IMG/VR virus record: IMGVR_UViG_3300020055_001822
Span: 1-36,869 of that record
Source of the DNA: a virus
DNA length: 36,869 nucleotides
Direction: 5' to 3' (one strand)
Below are positions 30,937 to 36,869 of this stretch, one piece after another. Below the pieces are notes generated by a model. The model saw nothing but the letters and a program-made list of their open reading frames with translations. It did no database searches and had not been told where the DNA came from. The position numbers and the translations under genes are program-made. Position 1 is the stretch's first letter. Each line of letters starts with the position of its first letter.

Positions 30937-32489
30937 ATATTTTCTCTTTCGCTATTATGTGCTGCATCGCAGTCTTTCCACCAAACACTTAATTCAGGAA
31001 AAGTTTCAATAAAGTTGGTGTTACGTCTTTTGTCAAGTGTATTAAAATATTTCCAAAAATGCACTTGTCTTTTACTTAGTTCATCTTTGTCTATACCATT
31101 TTTGATCCACGAAATATCACGTTTAAGTTTTGCTACTTCGTGATTTAAAAACCCGTGATAAGTATCTTCGTAATCTTCTTTAGCAATATTATCTTCCATA
31201 AACTTAACACAATCATCTAACATATTCATAAGTTCAGGAATATAATGAGCATTTTGTGCACTCATCCATAATGGTTCTCTCAAATATGGAATATCAAACC
31301 AAACTCGTTGTCGTTTTTTTCGTGTAAACGGTCCTCGCTTTTTACCAGTTTCGTCAATTGGTGATACTACAACTTCAGGTTGATTTTTAAATCCAAACTC
31401 TATACGTAAGTCTAATATCATTTGTAAAAAGTCTTTAAGTTTTGGAATACTCAACAAATTGAATGTGTTAATAAATGTAACACTCGTTCCTGTCGTTTCT
31501 CTTAGTATGTGACGAGTATTGTTTAACATAGTATCATAATTTAAACCAGTTCGAATATACTCTGCTTGCGGACCTACGCTATCTACACTTACAAATAAGT
31601 TAAAGTGTTTACATGCAGGAGCAACAAACCAATTGTTCTCAGTGTAAGGATTGATTTTCTCAGGATCTTCCCATATTCTAACTTCTTCTATTGCTTTTAA
31701 AGAATTCATAAACTTATCAAATAACTTTTGTTCCGGAGGGCACATGTTACTAGTAATACTAAGTTCAATATCTTGATTAGGATGAATGTTAACATAATCT
31801 AATACCTTAAAGGTATTTTTATCCATCAATGGTTCACCACCAGTCATTCTAAATATTTTTAAATCTTTATAAAGATCGGGCCACCAATCCCAAAATGCTT
31901 GTACATATGGATTTTCTTTGTTAGCACCTTCGATTGGCATTAATCCTGCTTTTCTAAGACTAGCAATGTCGTTGTGTTTTGTTTCTTTATTAAACACAAC
32001 TGGACCAAACTCTTTGATTTCTTTTTCCCATTCGGTACTTAGGTGAGGACTACAATATGTACATTTAAAATTACACGCTTGATTAAAATTTACTTCTACA
32101 TAACGAGGGTTAATATTTTCATCCCAGCCTCCGTCAACTACTTCTTTCCATCCGTCGGCACCGATCCAATCTTCACTTGAACGATAATGTCTATCACTCA
32201 TGTTTCCATTGTCTTCGATATTCCAACAATAACTACATCCTTCGGGTCTTTTTCCCTCCCACATTTCTTTACGTTGTCGTACTTTCTCATGTGTGTTGTG
32301 TAGTGCACGTGGAGTAACTGCTAACTCACTTAGTGGAACTTTATGAGTCGGGGGATGGTAACAACTTTGTGTTAATCCTTGTGGTAAGTGCATACTAACC
32401 TGCAACCATTTAGCCATACACATAGTAGGACTAATTTTGTCAAGTTTAGTTTTAGTTTTTTCAGCATTTTTAAAATAATCGTCTGACAT
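30933..32489 (-). CDS. N-twitch radical SAM protein, C-Y-H variant (rSAM-13)
   Basis: A 518-aa member, the longest rSAM protein here. Seen: C24-x13-G38-x4-C43 with SCYHPPTH, C85-x2-C88, core C139-x3-C143-x2-C146 followed by C-x4-S-x2-W (CSPHLSTEW), GGEP at 217-220, VSVDS, and tail RRNTNFIETFPEL. A stretch unique to it, EEVRIWEDPEKINPYTENNW, is inserted between the first strands after GGEP and the VSVDS strand. ATG 32489 has GAGGA just upstream and directly follows the TAA of the glycosyltransferase-like gene. Coupled to rSAM-12 by a 4-nt ATGA overlap. Confidence 0.9.
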   Translation of the reverse strand: MSDDYFKNAEKTKTKLDKISPTMCMAKWLQVSMHLPQGLTQSCYHPPTHKVPLSELAVTPRALHNTHEKVRQRKEMWEGKRPEGCSYCWNIEDNGNMSDRHYRSSEDWIGADGWKEVVDGGWDENINPRYVEVNFNQACNFKCTYCSPHLSTEWEKEIKEFGPVVFNKETKHNDIASLRKAGLMPIEGANKENPYVQAFWDWWPDLYKDLKIFRMTGGEPLMDKNTFKVLDYVNIHPNQDIELSITSNMCPPEQKLFDKFMNSLKAIEEVRIWEDPEKINPYTENNWFVAPACKHFNLFVSVDSVGPQAEYIRTGLNYDTMLNNTRHILRETTGTSVTFINTFNLLSIPKLKDFLQMILDLRIEFGFKNQPEVVVSPIDETGKKRGPFTRKKRQRVWFDIPYLREPLWMSAQNAHYIPELMNMLDDCVKFMEDNIAKEDYEDTYHGFLNHEVAKLKRDISWIKNGIDKDELSKRQVHFWKYFNTLDKRRNTNFIETFPELSVWWKDCDAAHNSERENI

Positions 32490-33473
32490 TTATTCCTCTA
32501 CTGAGTCTTTTACTTGATCTTCTCTAACCTGAGGACCTAGCCGACTTGGATTTCTATATACAGTTTTCCAAAAACGTGAACCTTCTGTTCCGATATCTGC
32601 AATTTCTAAGTCTAGTTTTCCCTTTAGTTCGTTACCTAGTTCTACTGTACGTGATTTTAACTTATCGATATTCCAATTAACACCAGTGCGTGGACATAAC
32701 TCAGTACCGTCTTCAAACTGCGGAAGTAATTCTGTATTAAAGTAATTACTCAACCAATCAAAATCACGTACATTACGCCAATCCCAATCTTCTCTAGTAA
32801 TGTTTGTCATGTATGCTCCGAGTCTAGCACCATAAATTGCCCATAAGCCATTTGTAGTATCTTCACCGACTGTCATCCACACCATAAGACGTCTATAATT
32901 TTCTTGAAAGATATGTTTGAGTCTCCCAGGATCAACTACATCACCGTCTTCTAATCCCATTTTTACACCTTCACGAAAACCAGCACGCCACGCTTGTAGT
33001 GGACTACCATTGTTGTGTACCCACGAATACCAATTGTTCATTTGTACATAGTGAATGTTCCAGCAGAAGTCAACTTGTGCACGTTTATCACTTTCGGGTG
33101 CTGCTTCATGTGTGCGCATACGATTTACAACGTCAACCGGCCACATTTTAATACCACCGTTGCCGTATACTAATCCGTTTACTACATTTTTTGCTGCAAA
33201 ACTAATAACATGATTAGGTGCAATTCTATCCATATCTAGTTCAACATTGAAAAAATCGTCGTTAACAATATTATCAGCATCAACTGTGATAAAACGTTCA
33301 GTTTCACTTAGTGCAGCGGCGGCCTTGTGTGCTGCATCACTGCCCCATACTCCGTGACTACGTTTAGCCCAGGGACATTTTTCTAATAGATCTGCATAGT
33401 TTTCATCTGCATTTGGTTCGTCATAACTGATGTATACTATATCAAAATCGTTAATACTTACCAGATTCGGCAT
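32490..33473 (-). CDS. Glycosyltransferase-like protein (GT-4), paralogue of GT-1
   Basis: A 327-aa protein. The frame could open at a TTG (33488), but ATG 33473 has AAGGA nine bases upstream and is preferred. Seen: FITVDADNIV (DxD at 65-67), GNGGIKMWP at 104-112, and FDWLSNYFN, all shared with GT-1 (11911-12627). It is about 90 residues longer than GT-1, mainly at the C-terminus after FDWLSNYFN (for example LELADIGTEG-like and FWKTVYRNPSRLG segments). HxxxAAAALSETERF precedes the DxD strand, mirrored by HQAAATIAETNNF in GT-1. Likely a cytoplasmic GT-A-fold enzyme; donor and acceptor unknown. Confidence 0.68.
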   Translation of the reverse strand: MPNLVSINDFDIVYISYDEPNADENYADLLEKCPWAKRSHGVWGSDAAHKAAAALSETERFITVDADNIVNDDFFNVELDMDRIAPNHVISFAAKNVVNGLVYGNGGIKMWPVDVVNRMRTHEAAPESDKRAQVDFCWNIHYVQMNNWYSWVHNNGSPLQAWRAGFREGVKMGLEDGDVVDPGRLKHIFQENYRRLMVWMTVGEDTTNGLWAIYGARLGAYMTNITREDWDWRNVRDFDWLSNYFNTELLPQFEDGTELCPRTGVNWNIDKLKSRTVELGNELKGKLDLEIADIGTEGSRFWKTVYRNPSRLGPQVREDQVKDSVEE

Positions 33474-34467
33474 ATTCCAATCCTTCAAATTTAAAGGTAA
33501 TATTTTTACCTTCGGGTCCTAATAATATTTTACAAGTTGTAGGATCAACTTTTGTTTTTACAATATATTCTTGATTTCTTCCAATGCTATCATATGGTAT
33601 GCTAATTCTGTCTAACAATATATTTGGGTTGTTACCAGTTAAGAACATATTAATATCTTTGTATATTTTATAATCATGCGGATCATTGAAATTACTACGT
33701 ATAATCCATCCTTGTGTACTCGGACTTACACTAAACGTTGCAAATTCTTCTGCTGTACTGTCTTTAACATAAGTATGGAATCGTTTGTTATTTTGTGCTA
33801 GTCCATAATCTACTGTAACATAGTTTTGTTTAATTTTCAAGCCATAACTTTTAAAAATACGTCTTGTTAATATATCAATGTCACCGAGTGCTATTGTATT
33901 CCGTAAATTAGAAAAATCATACAATATGTATCCTTTTTGTATTAGTTCAATCGGATCTATTTCAATGGTTTCAAGCAAACGAAGAGGATTGTTTTTTTCA
34001 ATAATATACAGTGTTATTTTTTCATAGGTCTTGTCTTTTTGTATTTTAACTTCACTTGAATTAATCTTTCCAGTTAACTGATATACTAAATCTGTGCTAA
34101 CATTTATTTCTACTTTATAGTCACTTAAATATAAAATAATGTTAACATCTTTGTTTACAGTTGGCTTAACAAAAGGAATTTTACTAAGATAATTTTCTGC
34201 TTGTTTTATTCGTATATAGTTTTTCTTTTCAACTAGTTTGTATCCATCAACTAAGTCTGCTACAATATATTTTTTAGTATTTTTAATACCTTTCATGAGA
34301 TCAGCAACAACAGGATCACTTGTTTTTAAATAAGGATCCTTAATGTCATCTCTTGATTTTCCAGAGATAACGGTTATGTTTCCAGTCCACTCATTGAAGT
34401 ATACATAATAATTATGCGGCTTCTTCTTTTTGGATTTTTGTATTATTAAACTTGTTTCTAAGCTCAT
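33451..34467 (-). CDS. Hypothetical phage protein, 338 aa
   Basis: I do not recognise this protein with certainty. It begins MSLETSLIIQ, then a lysine run (KSKKKKPHNYY), then VYFNEWTGNITVISGK, and continues as many short beta-like segments with few cysteines and no catalytic motif. This beta-rich, low-Cys make-up resembles phage structural proteins more than enzymes, but that is an impression. It lies between glycosyltransferase-like genes and may be a virion protein whose modification is served by its neighbours (inference). The start at 34467 overlaps the previous gene by 56 nt, the longest overlap in the window; the next Met is about residue 58, so the long overlap is probably real. Confidence 0.65.
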   Translation of the reverse strand: MSLETSLIIQKSKKKKPHNYYVYFNEWTGNITVISGKSRDDIKDPYLKTSDPVVADLMKGIKNTKKYIVADLVDGYKLVEKKNYIRIKQAENYLSKIPFVKPTVNKDVNIILYLSDYKVEINVSTDLVYQLTGKINSSEVKIQKDKTYEKITLYIIEKNNPLRLLETIEIDPIELIQKGYILYDFSNLRNTIALGDIDILTRRIFKSYGLKIKQNYVTVDYGLAQNNKRFHTYVKDSTAEEFATFSVSPSTQGWIIRSNFNDPHDYKIYKDINMFLTGNNPNILLDRISIPYDSIGRNQEYIVKTKVDPTTCKILLGPEGKNITFKFEGLEYAESGKY

Positions 34468-35293
34468 TTATAATTTCTTCTGTTATAAAATTTTCATCTC
34501 TGTAATGAATAATTCCGGATCGTGTTAAACTGTTTTCTATTATTAATCCGTTTTTAATATCAAACCAACTGTTAAATAATTCAGTCCATTCTTGTGGAAC
34601 ATCAGATGTCCACATGTATTGACTTATAGTATCAATATCGTAAAAATTGTTTAGATTTATAACAACATCGTTGTAACAATCTAAATGTTTTGTTATGATA
34701 TTACATACAATGTTTTTGTTAAAACTTTCAGGTTTTAATTCAGTAAACACATTGTTATACAATTCTCTCCAGTTTTGAAAATAAGGATCAGCCAACTTAA
34801 ACCATTCTTGTGCAATATCGCTTGCTGAATCAAAATAAATCAGTTGATTGTACAATAACGGAAGATCGTACTTTAATTCAATATCAAACGACAGTATTTT
34901 GTTAGTTGGTATATTTCTATATGTTCTTGCTAGATTTGTCATTGCTAAGTCATGAGTTTCAAATTGATCCCATAATAAGTCAATATCTACATTTAAAAAT
35001 AGTGTATCATAGTCAACATATATTGTTTCATCAAATGGAGTGCAGTGAATTACTTGCCATATGTTACTTCCATGAAATCCATCTTCATGGCCAGTATTAC
35101 CAAACGGTAGTTCGGTGATATAATCAAACGCATCAAAATATTTTTTGTTAACTAAATCGGATTTTCCGTTGTCAACAACAAGACAAACTTCTGCGGTAGG
35201 ATCACAATTTTTAATACTTAATGCAAGAGCATAACTATACTTAACTTTATCTAAATCTGTATCAATACCTAGTGTTACAAACCCTCTACTCAT
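34412..35293 (-). CDS. Glycosyltransferase-like protein (GT-5), GT8-like
   Basis: A 293-aa GT-A-type protein. Seen: an N-terminal strand FVTLGIDTDLD, SYALALSIKNCDP (typical of GT8-like enzymes, where a helix follows the first strand), CLVVDNG, and PFDETIYVDYDTLFL with DxD at 94-96. A late element GIIHYRDENF supplies a candidate second metal-binding His. There is no signal peptide or membrane segment. Overlaps the next gene by 56 nt and the previous one by 4 nt. GT8-type enzymes use UDP- or related activated hexoses and retain configuration; the specific sugar is unknown. Confidence 0.75.
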   Translation of the reverse strand: MSRGFVTLGIDTDLDKVKYSYALALSIKNCDPTAEVCLVVDNGKSDLVNKKYFDAFDYITELPFGNTGHEDGFHGSNIWQVIHCTPFDETIYVDYDTLFLNVDIDLLWDQFETHDLAMTNLARTYRNIPTNKILSFDIELKYDLPLLYNQLIYFDSASDIAQEWFKLADPYFQNWRELYNNVFTELKPESFNKNIVCNIITKHLDCYNDVVINLNNFYDIDTISQYMWTSDVPQEWTELFNSWFDIKNGLIIENSLTRSGIIHYRDENFITEEIINELRNKFNNTKIQKEEAA

Positions 35294-36195
35294 AGCAATA
35301 CCTCTTGTAAATTTTTTTCAATTTCGTTAATATTTCTACTGATTGCACGTTTGTTCATAGCATGTAAGTTATAATCTGTATTTCGAGTAAGTATGTTTTT
35401 CCACTGTTCTTGTCTATTATGACTTAGCAATATCCAATCATTCATTCCTTTTATTTCGATAATATCATCTTTTTGATCCATGTTACGCATTGGTATGCCC
35501 ATAAAATCATGTATGTAAGATTCTTCATTGCTTCCATTTAATAAATGTGCAGCAATACTTACACAAAAATCTGTTCTGAATAATGCAGGAGGGAATTGAT
35601 ATAATAGTGCATAATAGTCCCAGTTTTCTTTAACATGGCACCAAGTATCAAAAAATACACGACTTTCTTCACTTTGATCAAAGTAAACAACTGTACTCCA
35701 CCAATGATGTATGCCACCATCTGTTAGTGTAATTTCATTTAAATACGGAGGCTGATGCTCTAAATATGTTGCTGTCTTATGCATAGATATTGTTATATCA
35801 GTATCAAAAATATAATCATAAAAGTTATTTTTTATGATATAATCTGTATCAATTAACATTGTTTTATCAAAAGGTGTTAATTCAAATACTTCGTGCTTGT
35901 TGCTGTTTAAGAAAGGTGCACTAAATTCTGTCCACGGACTATCAAAATGCTTTCTTGAATTTTGTTCATGTTCAACATCATCAATAACAATATGATCAAA
36001 ACACGCTTCGTGCCATTCACTTGATATACTTTCTTTTAACCATGCATATCCGCCATTATCGGTCATTAAGCACGTTTTATTATTTTTCATGTTTGCTTTT
36101 ACATAGCCTGCTGCAACATGTGCAAATCGTATATAATCTAATTGGCTATTGTTGTAAGCAAAAAAGCATACGCCTTTTTCTTCTTCTTTTGCCAT
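35290..36195 (-). CDS. Glycosyltransferase-like protein (GT-6), paralogue of GT-5
   Basis: A 301-aa protein. Seen: GVCFFAYNNSQLDYIRFAHVAAGYVKAN cut as FFAYNN...YIRFAHVAAGY at the N-terminus, TCLMTDNG, and LTPFDKTMLIDTDYII with DxD at 116-118. The order matches GT-5 (CLVVDNG, TPFDETIYVDYDTLF), so they are paralogues. DGGIHHWWSTVVYFD and WILLSHNRQEQW give further His and Asp residues that could line the site. Coupled to GT-5 by ATGA and following the 115-aa phage protein with no gap (TAAATG). Probably the first glycan-related gene transcribed from the promoter at 36572-36601. Confidence 0.72.
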   Translation of the reverse strand: MAKEEEKGVCFFAYNNSQLDYIRFAHVAAGYVKANMKNNKTCLMTDNGGYAWLKESISSEWHEACFDHIVIDDVEHEQNSRKHFDSPWTEFSAPFLNSNKHEVFELTPFDKTMLIDTDYIIKNNFYDYIFDTDITISMHKTATYLEHQPPYLNEITLTDGGIHHWWSTVVYFDQSEESRVFFDTWCHVKENWDYYALLYQFPPALFRTDFCVSIAAHLLNGSNEESYIHDFMGIPMRNMDQKDDIIEIKGMNDWILLSHNRQEQWKNILTRNTDYNLHAMNKRAISRNINEIEKNLQEVLL

Positions 36196-36543
36196 TTACC
36201 AATCCATAATTTTTTTAATATTACGTGCTTTTTTAATCTTATCCATTTGAATTTTGTATTCATTACTGGCTTCAGTATATGCACTAATTAAACTATCTTT
36301 AAACTCGGACAGATCATCAATCTCAATTGGATTTTCTTTTGTATCAATTACAATAGCATTTTTTTTATCTGACCGTAATAACGCATCAACAAAACTGATA
36401 GTTTTTTCATCGGCAACAAACGATCCAGTTTTATACTGAACCGATTGTAATACTTGCATACGTGATCTGATATTACGTTTTTGATTAGATAGCGTTGTGC
36501 GGTAATTTGCAAATTCGAGGGCTTTCTCGAGTCTCTCATCCAT
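36196..36543 (-). CDS. Conserved small phage protein, 115 aa
   Basis: Begins MDERLEKALEFANYRTTLSN and contains FVDALLRSDKKNAIVIDTKE, ending KKARNIKKIMDW. Helical ends flank a small beta region, with a DxxENPIEIDDLSEFK acidic block near the middle. I recall similar MDxRLxxALEFxNY proteins from T4-like marine phages, without a known function; this is memory, not a search. ATG 36543 has an excellent AGGAG site eight bases upstream and a sigma70-like promoter close behind. It is the strongest sign that the flanking DNA belongs to the phage core region rather than the tailoring island. Confidence 0.75.
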   Translation of the reverse strand: MDERLEKALEFANYRTTLSNQKRNIRSRMQVLQSVQYKTGSFVADEKTISFVDALLRSDKKNAIVIDTKENPIEIDDLSEFKDSLISAYTEASNEYKIQMDKIKKARNIKKIMDW

Positions 36544-36571
36544 AGTGAGTTTCTCCTTATAATTAAGTACT

Positions 36572-36601
36572 ACTATAACTTATTTAGTTAACAAATGTCA
36601 A
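36572..36601 (-). promoter_or_regulatory. Sigma70-like promoter
   Basis: On the minus strand TTGACA (36601-36596) is followed after 18 bases by TATAGT (36577-36572); TTATAG one base earlier gives 17. It lies in a 67-base gap, 29 bases before ATG 36543. The -35 is a perfect consensus. It could read leftward through the glycosyltransferase-like and rSAM genes, as there are no gaps or obvious terminators between them down to the convergent junction near 24000. Confidence 0.6.
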
Positions 36602-36610
36602 GTGATTTTT

Positions 36611-36869
36611 TTAGTTATCGTCTGGACCCATAAATCCATCGCCTACCACTGCTGGCACAGGATCTGGTGTAACATCAAACGTACTATTATTTTCTGTAAT
36701 AATATCTGGCATTAAGTATCTAGGTGTTACTGTTAATGTTCCGTCCATTACTTGTTCAAATGCAGTATCGTCAAATACTAGTTTGAAATGTACTTCTTTT
36801 CCATCGTCGGCCCATTTGCCATATAATTTAAAATATCTATTAGCATAACTAGATAGTCTTTCATCGCCG
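36611..36869 (-). CDS. Unknown protein, C-terminal 85 residues (runs off the right edge)
   Basis: An open frame enters from the right edge and ends at TAA 36611. The visible part reads GDERLSSYANRYFKLYGKWA, then EVHFKLVFDDTAFEQ, then LTVTPRYLMPDII, and ends VVGDGFMGPDDN. It has a compact alpha/beta segment followed by a Pro/Asp-rich acidic tail. No family is recognisable. It lies on the same strand as its neighbours but is separated from them by the only strong promoter-like gap, so it may belong to a preceding unit. No hairpin terminator is visible after its stop. Confidence 0.65.
   Translation of the reverse strand, partial: GDERLSSYANRYFKLYGKWADDGKEVHFKLVFDDTAFEQVMDGTLTVTPRYLMPDIITENNSTFDVTPDPVPAVVGDGFMGPDDN

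Noticed and set aside
34460-34475. TATAAATG, a 7/8 match to the T4 late promoter
   Set aside because: It overlaps the ATG of the 338-aa gene itself, leaving no room for a leader or ribosome site; a chance match in AT-rich DNA.
1-36869. Diversity-generating retroelement as the source of many paralogues
   Set aside because: No reverse transcriptase motif, template repeat or variable repeat pair was seen; divergence is spread over whole genes rather than limited to adenine positions.

Overview
The window looks like part of a large, AT-rich, T4-like marine bacteriophage genome, of the kind infecting SAR11 or cyanobacteria. This is inference, because no capsid, terminase, polymerase or tail gene is inside the window. 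The reasons are near-total coding with stop/start overlaps of 1-56 nt, small phage-style ORFs (115 aa at 36196-36543; 38 aa at 12631-12747), a NodU/CmcH-type carbamoyltransferase like those known from marine T4-like phages, and two boxes resembling T4 late promoters in the only divergent gap. No tRNA, rRNA, CRISPR array, transposase or integrase was seen. No stretch over 300 bases lacks a gene; the largest gaps are about 45-70 bases and hold promoter-like sequence.

Layout. Positions 1-17645 are all minus strand. They hold a run of radical SAM (rSAM) genes (227-10570), a small ORF, a repeat/methyltransferase-like gene, a glycosyltransferase-like gene, a sugar module (carbamoyltransferase, mini-GDPD-like protein, nucleotidyltransferase), another rSAM and an SGNH-like hydrolase. 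Positions 17691-24004 are a plus-strand island: two glycosyltransferase-like genes, a 2OG-Fe(II) oxygenase-like gene, a small unknown, rSAM, SGNH-like, rSAM. Positions 23986-36869 return to the minus strand: two rSAM genes, a kinase-like gene, a 752-aa multidomain methyltransferase-like protein, two tandemly duplicated rSAM genes, three glycosyltransferase-like genes flanking an unknown, and two phage genes at the right edge, the first of which has a good sigma70-like promoter.

The outstanding feature is 15 rSAM cores in about 32 kb. Twelve share an inverted architecture: an N-terminal twitch/SPASM-like cysteine cluster (C-x12/13-G-x4-C, then C-x2-C), then the CxxxCxxC rSAM core, then a tail that often contains RN-x-x-F-x-x-x-FPE. 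All twelve carry C-x4-S-x2-W starting at the third core cysteine. The other three have the classical core-then-SPASM order, and two of these are broken into separate core and SPASM genes arranged as a nest (core A, core B, SPASM B, SPASM A).

Working model (inference): a phage-encoded tailoring island. Sugars are activated (nucleotidyltransferase), transferred (six GT-like proteins in three pairs) and decorated (carbamoyl, possible acyl-ester editing by SGNH proteins, methyl, hydroxyl, phosphate), with a battery of divergent rSAM enzymes adding radical chemistry. The target could be the virion surface, host envelope, a peptide or DNA; the sequence does not decide.
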